From Clostridium kluyveri (lineage in GTDB: Bacteria; Bacillota; Clostridia; Clostridiales; Clostridiaceae): a DNA stretch of 64,000 bases. The stretch spans positions 4,340,001 to 4,404,000 of the forward strand of contig NZ_CP018335.1 in assembly GCF_001902295.1 (NCBI RefSeq). The letters are read 5' to 3'. The notes beneath the pieces are model-generated. The model had not been told where the DNA came from. It saw nothing but the letters and a program-made list of their open reading frames with translations, and did no database searches. Below, in pieces: positions 27,952 to 36,033 of the stretch. Position 1 is the stretch's first letter, and every line of letters starts with the position of its first letter. The position numbers and the translations under genes are program-made.

Positions 27952-28527
27952 TCAAAAATATTTATCCATTATTTTACAACATATCACTCCAACTATTGCC
28001 GCTATAGTAGTGGTAATCACAGCTGGTATTATTGTTTCCGCAGGATTTTTGGAACCCATGGCAGCCCTAATGGAAATAACTGTGGTAGGCAGAAATTGTA
28101 TACATGCTGCATTTAATACCAGGAAAAGCACCATATCATCACTGGCTTCTTCTTTTTCATTATTTAAACGACTTAATTCTTTCATGGCTTTTATTCCAAA
28201 AGGAGTGGCTGCATTTGATAGACCCATCATATTAGCAGTGATATTCATAACTATTGCTCCCATCGCTTTTTCATCTTTAGCAGCTTTTTTAAACAATAGT
28301 TTTAATATTGGCTTCATAAGCTTGGCTATTTTATACGTAAGCCCACTCTTTTCTGCTATTTTCATTATTCCACACCACAAGCACATTATTCCCACAAGGT
28401 TTATTATAAGCTTCACTGTTGAATCTGAAGAAGCTATAATAGATTTAGATATTTCCGCGCCTCTGCCGCAGACAATACCAAATATTATTCCAAAAGCCAA
28501 AATAAAAAACCATATAATATTAATCAT
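27952..28527 (-). CDS. spmA: Spore maturation protein A
   Basis: 191 residues, several membrane helices, Gate-domain features such as IMCLWCGIMKIAEKSGL (about 48-64) and the NAATPFGIKAMKEL motif (about 105-118). It is encoded directly before spmB on the same strand, a pairing seen across spore formers. This shows the organism sporulates or descends from a sporulating lineage. Confidence 0.93.
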   Translation of the reverse strand: MINIIWFFILAFGIIFGIVCGRGAEISKSIIASSDSTVKLIINLVGIMCLWCGIMKIAEKSGLTYKIAKLMKPILKLLFKKAAKDEKAMGAIVMNITANMMGLSNAATPFGIKAMKELSRLNNEKEEASDDMVLFLVLNAACIQFLPTTVISIRAAMGSKNPAETIIPAVITTTIAAIVGVICCKIMDKYF

Positions 28528-28687
28528 AATTAACTCACTTTCTATCCTTAAAATTGTTATAAAAAATTATTTTACTTTTATATAATTAATATATGATAGT
28601 TGTTATACATAAAATTCCTATTTAAAATATGTAAAATTTATATTGAAAATATTTTTTAAGAGTGTTAGTATTTTTGATATGATGTTT

Positions 28688-28798
28688 TTATCCAAATGCA
28701 GCAATCAGCTAATACGCGCCTGGATAAGTTCTTCTAAGATTCAGGTGGAGAATAGCATTTCTTATGAGCAAACTTCACTCAAAACTGAGAATCACTTG
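28688..28798 (-). repeat. Dispersed hairpin repeat, copy R2 (long form, 111 bp)
   Basis: Minus strand starts CAAGTGATTC and ends TTTGGATAA. It holds both the first hairpin (arms near 28797-28772 and 28752-28735) and the second module from CTTATCCAGGCGC (28726) to GCATTTGGATAA. It lies between the divergent spmA and zinc-protein genes. Confidence 0.65.
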
Positions 28799-28812
28799 AT
28801 GGGAGGTCAAAA

Positions 28813-29055
28813 ATGATATTTAACGATATAATGAAATACATAGAAAGTGAATATTCAATTATAAATTATACTCCTTGTAAAGTATGCGGTGGCAATTATA
28901 TAGTAAAATATTCAAATGAAATTTTAATTGATGATATTCCTTATGATATATGTCACTGTGTATGTTCAAGCTGCGGTTATGAAAAGATTTTTCAATTTTG
29001 TGCACCTTTTGTAAAAGGAACTCTCCCTGTAAATATAAGAGCTATATTAAATTAA
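28813..29055 (+). CDS. Small cysteine-rich, probably zinc-binding protein
   Basis: 80 residues with Cys22, Cys25, Cys47, Cys49, Cys51, Cys54 and Cys63. The CxxC at 22-25 and CSSC at 51-54 make a plausible zinc ribbon. There is no membrane segment. A good GGGAGG precedes the ATG and a strong terminator follows. The family is not recognised; role unknown. Confidence 0.75.
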   Translation: MIFNDIMKYIESEYSIINYTPCKVCGGNYIVKYSNEILIDDIPYDICHCVCSSCGYEKIFQFCAPFVKGTLPVNIRAILN

Positions 29056-29079
29056 AAACTTTAATCTTAGAATAAATAA

Positions 29080-29117
29080 AAAACCACTATGAAGCTTAAT
29101 TAGCTCATAGTGGTTTT
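29080..29117. terminator. Bidirectional terminator after the zinc protein gene
   Basis: Arms 29080-29092 (AAAACCACTATGA) and 29105-29117 pair perfectly with A and T runs on both sides, between convergent genes. Confidence 0.85.
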
Positions 29118-29132
29118 TATATTATTAAAATT

Positions 29133-30626
29133 TTATTTTAATCTAGGTATTTCAAATTTCAATGCAGTATTAGAATTTGAAGATATGGCCTTTATTCCAT
29201 TTACTATATTCGGAATTTGTTTATATGCCCAAGCTATGTCTGTAGCATATTGATGCTCCCCTGGATCCTCAGGGTTCCATCTCATCTTATAAAGTGTGTC
29301 TTGATTTTTTTCAGGGTTATTTATATACTGGGATGCTATCCATGCTGCTCCCCCTGAAAGAGCTTCTTCTGGAGTAAACCACCCCTCGGCATATGCTTTT
29401 TCGGTGCCGTTAATTAGTGGGTTATCATCAGTAGCTCCTATGCCAAAAAAGTTATATACTGGTTCTCCATGCACATAGTTACCGCTGTCATCAACAGCTC
29501 CTCCTGTAGCCAATTCTGAAGTTCCATATCCCGTCTCAAGCATTGCATGAGATATTAGGTAGGCTACGCTTACATTATTTTTCTTGGCTGCATCTAAAAA
29601 TGTTTGTCCCATTCCTTCAAAAATTCCTTTCCCTTTTAAGTAACTATTTAAATCATCTACTGTAATTCCTTCTGAATATGTAAGTTTTAAAAATTGATAT
29701 TTTCCATAGCCATCTAGAAAATTATCTGGATTGACATAATACTTTATTTGATTTTTAGTTGCAGCATTATCCATTATACTGGTCTCTACAAAAACTGGCT
29801 TGCTATATGAATTAAACTGTTTCTGTACCATATCATCTAAAGTTATACCATATTCCACGTATTCATTGTTATCATTATTAACACTATTAACACACCTAAA
29901 ATAATTTACTATGTAATTATCATAATCTGTATTTATATCCTTATGTGCTCCTGTTACCCCCTGTCTCTTCACATATATAATCACCTTGTACTTTTCTCCA
30001 TTAGTTCCTGAACTCAATGTACTTAGCGCCGTTATTTTTCCCTCTACTGCAGTAGTATATCCTTTAGTAAGTTCTGTATATACTCCACTTTCTCCCGATT
30101 GTTTATTCACAAAAACCCTGTATTGAACATTTGATGTATCAGAGTTTACTAAAAATCCCTGATATTGAGATGACAGTAAAGGTGTATATTCAAATTTACT
30201 GGAAGTTATTTTTGGAAGTCCTGAATAACTTGTACCATCTGAATACTCATTTATCGTTGTAAATTCCAAACTTGCTGGACTGGATAGGCTTTTACCCGAA
30301 ATTGATTGAAGTCCTGTTCCTATAACTAAATTATATGTCTCACCAGGATCATATCCTGATACTCTAGGACTTATTATTATAGTACTTAAATCACTTCCTT
30401 GGGTTATTACCACAGGTACCTGAACATTGTTTTTATCCATAACCTTTATATTAGTATTATTTACAGTAGTTGATTTCAATTCAATGTTAAATTTAACAGT
30501 CCACTCTTTATTAGTATTAATGTCTACCCTAGGTTCCGTCAAAGAAGAATCTGCATGTACCTTGAATTGAGAAAATGTTATAAAAAATAACATCACTAAA
30601 ATAAGTGCTTTTACTCTCTTTTTCAA
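29133..30626 (-). CDS. Secreted N-acetylglucosaminidase (GH73-type)
   Basis: 497 residues. Signal peptide (1-25, cleavage after VHA), N-terminal Big_5-like Ig domain (about 30-130) similar to that of the amidase at 10.9-12.7 kb, a middle domain (about 140-250) of unknown type, and a C-terminal glucosaminidase domain (about 300-490). The catalytic Glu lies in SHAMLETGYGTS. The domain cleaves GlcNAc-MurNAc bonds in peptidoglycan. It precedes the polysaccharide deacetylase frame on the opposite side of a 36-base gap, so the two may be cotranscribed. Confidence 0.9.
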   Translation of the reverse strand: MKKRVKALILVMLFFITFSQFKVHADSSLTEPRVDINTNKEWTVKFNIELKSTTVNNTNIKVMDKNNVQVPVVITQGSDLSTIIISPRVSGYDPGETYNLVIGTGLQSISGKSLSSPASLEFTTINEYSDGTSYSGLPKITSSKFEYTPLLSSQYQGFLVNSDTSNVQYRVFVNKQSGESGVYTELTKGYTTAVEGKITALSTLSSGTNGEKYKVIIYVKRQGVTGAHKDINTDYDNYIVNYFRCVNSVNNDNNEYVEYGITLDDMVQKQFNSYSKPVFVETSIMDNAATKNQIKYYVNPDNFLDGYGKYQFLKLTYSEGITVDDLNSYLKGKGIFEGMGQTFLDAAKKNNVSVAYLISHAMLETGYGTSELATGGAVDDSGNYVHGEPVYNFFGIGATDDNPLINGTEKAYAEGWFTPEEALSGGAAWIASQYINNPEKNQDTLYKMRWNPEDPGEHQYATDIAWAYKQIPNIVNGIKAISSNSNTALKFEIPRLK

Positions 30627-30662
30627 AACTACACCTCCTAAAAATACAATTAAAAATTTTAC

Positions 30663-31573
30663 TTAATTTGAAACTTCATAATGACTATTTGTCAGCCTTC
30701 TTTTAAATTCATCCATATTGTGATTATTACTCACATATACTCTATTTAGAGTATATAATCCCTGATCTTTATTGGACCATCCTCCTACGGTAGTAAAGGC
30801 CATATTATATCCTGCTGATTTTACAGCTTTCAAAGTATTTTCATTCCATTTTCCATAGGGATATGCAATATATTTTACTTCTTTACCTAAAATCCTTTCT
30901 AGAAATTCTTTTGAATCTTTGAGAGTCTTTATTTGAGCATCATAATCCAAACTATTTAAATTATCGTGATTTACAGTATGACTTTCAATACTTATATTAC
31001 AGCTGGACATTTCTTTTAATTCATTAGAAGTTAAAAAATTCTTTTCTTTATCTATAGTACTTGTAATTACAAATATAGTAGCTTTAAAACCAAATTCTTT
31101 TAATATAGGAAAAGCATTTTCATAATTATCTTTATAACCATCATCAAAAGTTATAATTACAGATTTATTAGGTACTGGGTTATTGTTCACTAAAAAATTA
31201 TAAAATTCATCTAAACTAAGTGTAGTGTACTTATTATCCTTTAAGTATTGCATTTGCTGTCTAAATTTTTCTTCTGAAATTCTAAGCTCATTTCCCTTTT
31301 CATAATCTATAGAATGATAATATAATACAGGGATAGATTGTGAATTATATATTAAATTACCTTCTATAGATTGAGTGTCTTTATCTACAACTTCGTTAGT
31401 ATATTGTTTTTCCTTGTGACTTTCAATCTGGTTAGAATTTAAGTTTTTAGTTATATCACTTTTTTTTTTCCATCTGTAAATAAAAATGCAATTTTATAAA
31501 TCACAAATATTCCAGACAAAATAAATAATATTATCATTAATTTAATTAAAATTTTTCTAATATTATTTTTCAT
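30663..31573 (-). CDS. Membrane-anchored polysaccharide deacetylase, frame broken at an A10 tract
   Basis: The ATG at 31573 has GGGAAGTG upstream and opens a 40-residue frame with a basic start and a membrane segment that stops soon after a run of ten A (31469-31460). The rest of the protein, with IPVLYYHSID, the catalytic ITFDDGY and the metal motif ESHTVNH, continues in another frame down to 30663. No start codon with a Shine-Dalgarno exists in that second frame; the first ATG is at 31253, inside the domain. An eleventh A would join both parts into a roughly 303-residue anchored CE4 deacetylase. Possible causes are sequencing error, phase variation, slippage during transcription, or a recent pseudogene. 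CE4 enzymes remove N-acetyl groups from cell-wall glycans. Confidence 0.8.
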
Positions 31574-31623
31574 TTTTTCACTTCCCTGTTAAAATATACT
31601 TAATATTTTATGAATTATACACA

Positions 31624-31647
31624 TTATCCACAAACAACTGTGGACAA
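31624..31647. promoter_or_regulatory. Pair of inverted DnaA-box-like sites
   Basis: TTATCCACA (31624-31632, the consensus DnaA box) and TGTGGACAA (31639-31647, the reverse complement of TTGTCCACA) face each other across 6 bases. Function unknown away from oriC. Confidence 0.5.
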
Positions 31648-31976
31648 CTTCTTATTTTTATAATTACCATAACTTTTAAAATTTTATATACATATACACT
31701 ATTACTATAAAATCTTTATTTAATGTAGATTATACTAAAAAATTATTAATTTGTCTAAATTTAATTAAGTACACATAAAACACAGAAGAGAATATTTATT
31801 AACAGTCTCCATCTAAATATGAAAATATCCTGACATTTTAAATAAATATATTTATTTAAAATAGTAGTAACTAAATTACACCCATTACCATATAATATTA
31901 ATACCCACACAGTTACAAAGCTCATATATTAGAACTAACATTTCCTCGTACAAAAAATATACCTTTTTATCTCAAA

Positions 31977-32007
31977 AAATTAAGAGGAATATATTTCCTC
32001 TTAATTT
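31977..32007. terminator. Perfect 13-bp hairpin, possible terminator
   Basis: Arms 31977-31989 (AAATTAAGAGGAA) and 31995-32007 are exact reverse complements with a 5-base loop and flanking T-rich sequence. No gene in the gap obviously ends here, so it may end an unannotated transcript. Confidence 0.45.
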
Positions 32008-32138
32008 CTTTAATTTACTGACTTCAAATAGGTTTTTTTCTAAAATAATTTTTATATTTCTTATAATTTTATTAACATTTGTTTGAATTTATGCTATTAT
32101 TTAAATAAGTAAATATTTTATGAAAGGTGGGGTTATTT

Positions 32139-32300
32139 ATGAAAGATAACGTTACCAAAGTAGATTTTTCAAAAAATAAAAGAACTGAAAAAAAGACATT
32201 ACTTATTTCAATAAAAAGATTTTTTATTGGTCTTTTCAGTTCCAAAAATGCCAATAAAGAAGATAATAAAATAATTCCATATTCTCGTTATATATCCTAG
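32139..32300 (+). CDS. 53-residue basic protein, function unknown
   Basis: The ATG has AGGTGGGG 6 bases upstream and the stop codon is followed at once by a rho-independent terminator. Both support a real short gene. The protein begins MKDNVTKVDFSKNKRTEKK, has a central amphipathic or hydrophobic stretch (SIKRFFIGLFSS, about residues 28-39) and ends PYSRYIS. No domain is recognisable. It could be a membrane-associating peptide or a small regulator. Confidence 0.65.
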   Translation: MKDNVTKVDFSKNKRTEKKTLLISIKRFFIGLFSSKNANKEDNKIIPYSRYIS

Positions 32301-32322
32301 GTGCTGATGACGCACCTTTTTT
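32299..32322 (+). terminator. Terminator after the 53-residue gene
   Basis: Stem AGGTGC/GCACCT with a 7-base loop followed by TTTTT. The stem begins within the stop codon. Confidence 0.8.
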
Positions 32323-32363
32323 ATTTCATATATATAAAATATACTAAGAATGGAGGATTTACT

Positions 32364-32858
32364 ATGAGAGTAGGACTTGGCTATGACGTACATAAATTAG
32401 GTTATAATACACCGCTTATATTAGGTGGTGTAAACATCCCTTTTAACAAAGGATTGATTGGACATTCTGACGCCGATGTACTTGTTCATGCAATAATGGA
32501 TGCTTTATTAGGAGCTTTATCTTTAGGAGATATAGGAAAACATTTTCCCCCTAGCGATATGAAATACAAAAATATATCTAGCCTCAAATTATTAAATTAT
32601 GTATCAAATCTAATAAAAAGGAAAGGATATTCTATAGGCAATATAGATTCCACTATAATAGCTGAAGAACCCAAGTTATTTCCTTATATACCTGACATGA
32701 GATTAAATATAGCTAAAATCTTAAAAGTAGATACATCTATAATAAGCGTAAAAGCTACTACTGAGGAAGGTCTAGGATTTACAGGTAAAAAAGAAGGAAT
32801 AGCTGCTCAAAGCATATGCTTATTATATAATAATTTAAAGCAACCTATAGATTTCTAA
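32364..32858 (+). CDS. ispF: 2-C-methyl-D-erythritol 2,4-cyclodiphosphate synthase
   Basis: 164 residues. The N-terminal metal motif GYDVHKL, then GHSDADVLVHAIMDALLGA (metal His) and TTEEGLGFTGKKEGI near the end are all diagnostic. It catalyses the fifth step of the MEP isoprenoid pathway. GGAGG precedes the ATG at 32364; the frame is open further upstream but lacks a Shine-Dalgarno there. Terminators flank it on both sides, so it is monocistronic. Confidence 0.97.
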   Translation: MRVGLGYDVHKLGYNTPLILGGVNIPFNKGLIGHSDADVLVHAIMDALLGALSLGDIGKHFPPSDMKYKNISSLKLLNYVSNLIKRKGYSIGNIDSTIIAEEPKLFPYIPDMRLNIAKILKVDTSIISVKATTEEGLGFTGKKEGIAAQSICLLYNNLKQPIDF

Positions 32859-32879
32859 TTTATTCTAACTTTATATATT

Positions 32880-32934
32880 GTTAAAAACTTCCTTAATTAT
32901 AAACTCTGACAAAAGCCACAAGGAAGTTTTTAAC
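32880..32934. terminator. Bidirectional terminator after ispF
   Basis: 15-bp perfect arms (32880-32894 and 32920-32934) with T/A runs, between convergent ispF and the DUF1836-type gene. Confidence 0.8.
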
Positions 32935-32938
32935 AATT

Positions 32939-33535
32939 TTATTTTTCTTCATAATTATTTACTATATTTTGAACTAACTTTTTAATTGCACTTGCTTGAC
33001 AAATTAAAGACATTACCATGAAAAAAACCATTATTTTTTCTTCTTCATGAATTTTTAAATCCATACCTTTTACTATACTCTGAAATTTATTTTCATTAAA
33101 ATATTCCTTTTCTATTAAGTTTTCAAAGCTATCCTCCTGCAGATCAGAAAATATCTTATATGCGTTTTCCCATGATATTATATCATCTTCTCCATTATTT
33201 ATTTCATTAAATGCTAACCTAAATACTTTTTTTATCTCCTCCGTAGTTAATATAGGCCTCATATAACTCAATAAAGTGAGCTGAACTAAATGAACTTTGG
33301 TATAACCTCTTTTTTTTCCGTCCTCCGGTTTAGATATAACTTCATTTTTTATATAATTTTGCACTATATTATTAGTATATTTTTCTCCTTTAAATTTATC
33401 ATTTAAATAATCTGTTACCTGAGATAAAAATAGATCATATCTTGGTAAGTCTTCATAGGGTACTATACTATTATCTGATATGTTTTTAGCAATCTTATTT
33501 ATATATTCTATTCCAAACTTATGTTCATTCAACAT
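32939..33535 (-). CDS. DUF1836-type protein with N-terminal helix-turn-helix-like region
   Basis: 198 residues from the ATG at 33535 with GGAGG 6 bases upstream. The stretch around YEDLPRYDLFLSQVTDYLND and the LTTEEIKKVF region resemble the DUF1836 family of Firmicutes, whose role is not established. Part of it could fold as a MerR-like helix-turn-helix (TKVHLVQLTLLSYMRPILTT). It has no membrane segment and is divergent from the PspA operon. A regulatory role for that neighbour is only a guess from position. Confidence 0.7.
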   Translation of the reverse strand: MLNEHKFGIEYINKIAKNISDNSIVPYEDLPRYDLFLSQVTDYLNDKFKGEKYTNNIVQNYIKNEVISKPEDGKKRGYTKVHLVQLTLLSYMRPILTTEEIKKVFRLAFNEINNGEDDIISWENAYKIFSDLQEDSFENLIEKEYFNENKFQSIVKGMDLKIHEEEKIMVFFMVMSLICQASAIKKLVQNIVNNYEEK

Positions 33536-33711
33536 TAACATCCTCCAAACCAATGTATTTCTACAAAAAATTCAAAACATTAAACCATATATATATATTA
33601 TATTGTATACACATGTTGTTTACAAATCAAACATTCTATAAAAATATAAGATTTCATTAGAATATCTTAGATATGCAGTATTATTCTACTCTAAATAAGT
33701 TAATATTATAC

Positions 33712-33740
33712 TTGTTATATGTTATAATATACTATATACT
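33712..33740 (+). promoter_or_regulatory. Candidate promoter of the PspA operon
   Basis: TTGTTA (33712-33717) and TATACT (33735-33740), spacer 17. The predicted leader before the first gene is about 105 nt. Confidence 0.5.
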
Positions 33741-33800
33741 AAATTGTGTACAGTGTTGAACATATTATGTTACTATTATAGTGGAAAACATATATTGTTT

Positions 33801-33842
33801 TAGGTATCTATTCATTAATCAACGAATAGCTAAAGATGCCTA
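33801..33842 (+). promoter_or_regulatory. Leader hairpin before the PspA operon
   Basis: TAGGTATC (33801 on) can pair with GATGCCTA (ending at 33842), with an inner TATTC/GAATA pairing. It sits a few bases before the Shine-Dalgarno and could influence translation of the first gene. Confidence 0.4.
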
Positions 33843-33851
33843 AAGAGGGAG

Positions 33852-34514
33852 GTGTGTAAAATTAAGTTAAATAAAAAATATTTTATCATATCTCTGTTAC
33901 TTACTTTTTTATTTTTATGGGTATACGTTGTTACTCCACAATTGATTACTTTAAGAACAACTACAGATTCTATTACTGTACATGCTAAAAGTTCAAAATC
34001 CAGAAGTTCTTCTTCAACTAGAAGTACTTCAAAATCTTCTGGAAATAGCTTTAAATCCAGTAATTTCTCTTCACCTAAATCTAGTACTAGTAGTAGTTCT
34101 AAAAGTAATACTAATTCTAGTTCCAAAAGTAGCACTAGTGGAGATTTTAAATCCGGAAGTTTTTCTTCGCCTAAATCCAGTACTAGTTCTAATACTAATA
34201 ATAGCTCTAATTCCAGCAATAGCTCTAGTGGAGACTTTAAATCTGGCAATTTTTCTTCATCTAAGTCCAGTAGTAGTTCTAATACATCATCTGCTAATAA
34301 TAACTCACAATCTAGTAAAGGCTATACCGATGAAAAAAAACGATCTATTTTACCTATACCCATCCCTATATTTTGGGGCAATAACCACTATACAGGTAAC
34401 AGCAGCAGTCTTTTATCAAGTTTCTTCTGGGGTTTTGTTAAATTTATAATATTTATTATTATATTAATATTTATCATCAATATAATAAAAAAGCACAAAA
34501 GAAATAAAAAATAA
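33852..34514 (+). CDS. Serine-rich two-span membrane protein next to pspA
   Basis: 220 residues. There is an N-terminal membrane segment (about 9-29), a very Ser/Lys/Asn-rich region (about 45-155) with three repeats of KSGxFSSPKSSTSS type, then PIPIPIFWG, a second membrane segment (about 185-212) and a basic tail KKHKRNKK. The serine region is probably outside the cell. The start is uncertain: GTG at 33852 overlaps the Shine-Dalgarno GGGAGG, whereas an in-frame ATT at 33861 has ideal spacing. It leads a three-gene operon with pspA (17 bases on) and a Cys-rich protein, suggesting a membrane-stress role. I do not recognise the family. Confidence 0.8.
   Translation: MCKIKLNKKYFIISLLLTFLFLWVYVVTPQLITLRTTTDSITVHAKSSKSRSSSSTRSTSKSSGNSFKSSNFSSPKSSTSSSSKSNTNSSSKSSTSGDFKSGSFSSPKSSTSSNTNNSSNSSNSSSGDFKSGNFSSSKSSSSSNTSSANNNSQSSKGYTDEKKRSILPIPIPIFWGNNHYTGNSSSLLSSFFWGFVKFIIFIIILIFIINIIKKHKRNKK
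34050..34290 (+). repeat. Three imperfect ~93-bp tandem repeats inside the serine-rich gene
   Basis: Units begin near 34050, 34146 and 34236 with TTTAAATC followed by a conserved TTTCTTC...TCTAGTACTAG-like stretch. They encode the KSGxFSSPKSS repeats. Such repeats can change number by slippage. Confidence 0.6.
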
Positions 34515-34531
34515 ATTGTAGGAGGATTTTT

Positions 34532-35182
34532 ATGGGAGTATTAAAAAGAATATCTAATATTTTTAGGGCAAAGGTAAATGACACTTTAGACGGGATAGAA
34601 AATCCTATTGAATTACTTGACCAAAAACTTAGAGATATGGAGGACAGCCTAAATAAAGCTAAACTGTCTTCTGCCCAAATACTAGGTAATGTACATGAGA
34701 TTAAGAAAAAAATGGAGGATTCGAAAAGAATATCTTTAGAATTTGATGAAAAAGTTAAACTTGCCTTGAGTAAAAATAATGAAGAATTAGCTAAAAAGGC
34801 TCTGGAGCGAAAATTAGAAGCTGATAAAACTTATACCTCTTTAGAATCAAGTTATAAAGATGCCTGTGAAAAAGCTGAAGCAATAAAAGCTAAGTTAAAA
34901 GAATTGGAAGAAGAAATTAGGAAAACTAGAGCATATAGAGACGAAGCTGCCGCAAGATTTAACAATGCTGAAGCCTCTAAAAAAGTAAATGAAATATTAG
35001 CAAATGTAGAAACAGGTGGTAATAAAATAAATATGGAGGACATTGAAAGAAAGATTCAGAAAAAGGAAGCTTTAGCTGAAGGGCTTGGCGATTTAAGGCA
35101 GGAAGACTCCCTAGAAAAAGAATTTGAAAAATTAGACGAAATCAATATAGATGAAGAATTAAAAAAATACAAGCAAAATTAG
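34532..35182 (+). CDS. pspA: PspA/IM30 family protein
   Basis: 216 residues, nearly all predicted coiled-coil helix, starting MGVLKRISNIFRAKVNDTLD, the amphipathic helix that binds membranes in PspA/Vipp1. The family (ESCRT-III related) oligomerises on damaged membranes and protects proton-motive force. It is the middle gene of the operon, with AGGAGG before the ATG and only 8 bases to the next gene. No PspF/LiaRS-type regulator lies beside it, so control is unclear. Confidence 0.9.
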   Translation: MGVLKRISNIFRAKVNDTLDGIENPIELLDQKLRDMEDSLNKAKLSSAQILGNVHEIKKKMEDSKRISLEFDEKVKLALSKNNEELAKKALERKLEADKTYTSLESSYKDACEKAEAIKAKLKELEEEIRKTRAYRDEAAARFNNAEASKKVNEILANVETGGNKINMEDIERKIQKKEALAEGLGDLRQEDSLEKEFEKLDEINIDEELKKYKQN

Positions 35183-35190
35183 GTGATACC

Positions 35191-35844
35191 ATGGGAAAAA
35201 CAGATCAGTTTATAAAAACAGAAAAGGATAAATACGGAAAAATATTTGTAGATATAAACTACGCTATAAGTTCTGTTTCTCCTTTTTTGGACAAGGACAC
35301 TTTAGATATAAGAAAATATGCAGCTAAAATATCAATCTTAAAAAAATATATAGATTTAATTGAAGAAACAGAAAGGGAATTTAAAAATACGAGCTTCTTA
35401 AATAAATTAAAAGGTACTAAGTATATATCTCCAATAAAAGACTATAAAAATGATAATTATGACTCTCTATTACAACTTGAAAAATGTTCTACTTGTGAAT
35501 GCTTAAACTGCACGGCACCCTGTAATTTCGATAGTTGCCTTGGATGTAAATCCGCTTCTAAAATTGTATATTGTGATAGAAAAAGAATAAATGCTTCAAA
35601 ATATGATGCTTTCTTTGTAGATTTAATTAATAATAAAACTGGTGAAAATAATAGATATACCGTACTTTCAACTCTTCAAGATGTACAATTAAATAAAAGA
35701 TATATAATTATCGAAAATATTGCCTTAAAAGAAAAATTCATATTATATTATTATCCTGGAATTTCCGAAGATAGTTATGGAGAAATATCAAATAGCCAAG
35801 AATTTGACTTTATAGTTTCAACTTTTCAAGTCATAGAAGAATAA
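35191..35844 (+). CDS. Cysteine-rich cytosolic protein of the PspA operon, function unknown
   Basis: 217 residues with helices in the N-terminal part (about 1-75), then a cluster of eight cysteines (Cys99, 102, 104, 107, 111, 116, 119, 128; CSTCECLNC...C...CLGC...C), then a beta-rich C-terminus (about 130-217). The cluster suggests zinc or Fe-S binding or a redox switch. AGGTGAT precedes the ATG 8 bases after pspA, so it is coupled. The family is not recognised. A stress-sensing partner of PspA is an inference from operon position. Confidence 0.75.
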   Translation: MGKTDQFIKTEKDKYGKIFVDINYAISSVSPFLDKDTLDIRKYAAKISILKKYIDLIEETEREFKNTSFLNKLKGTKYISPIKDYKNDNYDSLLQLEKCSTCECLNCTAPCNFDSCLGCKSASKIVYCDRKRINASKYDAFFVDLINNKTGENNRYTVLSTLQDVQLNKRYIIIENIALKEKFILYYYPGISEDSYGEISNSQEFDFIVSTFQVIEE

Positions 35845-35864
35845 ATATCACTAATTTAAAATAT

Positions 35865-35908
35865 TTGTCCACAGAAAACATAAAGTTATCAACAATTTCT
35901 GTGGATAA
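35865..35908. promoter_or_regulatory. Cluster of three DnaA-box-like sites
   Basis: TTGTCCACA (35865-35873), TTATCAACA (35886-35894) and TGTGGATAA (35900-35908, reverse of TTATCCACA). With the pair near 31.63 kb this is the second such cluster within 4.3 kb. Confidence 0.45.
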
Positions 35909-36033
35909 CTTATATATATTACATCAAAATTAAAAGAATACTTATTTATATTGTAATTAAGTGTTCAGACTACTAACAAACATGTTTTGTCATCAGTTTT
36001 TTGTTTTAGACAAAAAAGATTTTGAATTTTTAT

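Larger units (their letters stand above)
31574..32138. other. Long AT-rich gap with DnaA-like boxes and a hairpin
   Basis: About 560 bases between divergent genes. It contains two inverted DnaA-box-like sites near 31.63 kb and a 13-bp perfect hairpin at 31.98-32.01 kb, both listed separately. I see no open frame with a Shine-Dalgarno. Confidence 0.5.

Noticed and set aside
28010..28585. 191-codon frame antisense to spmA
   Set aside because: Hydrophobic shadow of a membrane protein gene; spmA has clear family motifs.
31253..31253. ATG at 31253 as the true start of the deacetylase
   Set aside because: No Shine-Dalgarno, and it would remove IPVLYYHSID, a conserved part of the catalytic domain.
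33830..34249. 139-codon Leu/Glu-rich frame on the minus strand
   Set aside because: It is the complement of the serine-repeat region; composition is a by-product of the repeats.
33982..34449. 155-codon frame on the + strand inside the serine-rich gene
   Set aside because: Shifted frame of the same repeats; no Shine-Dalgarno and the in-register gene has signal and membrane segments.
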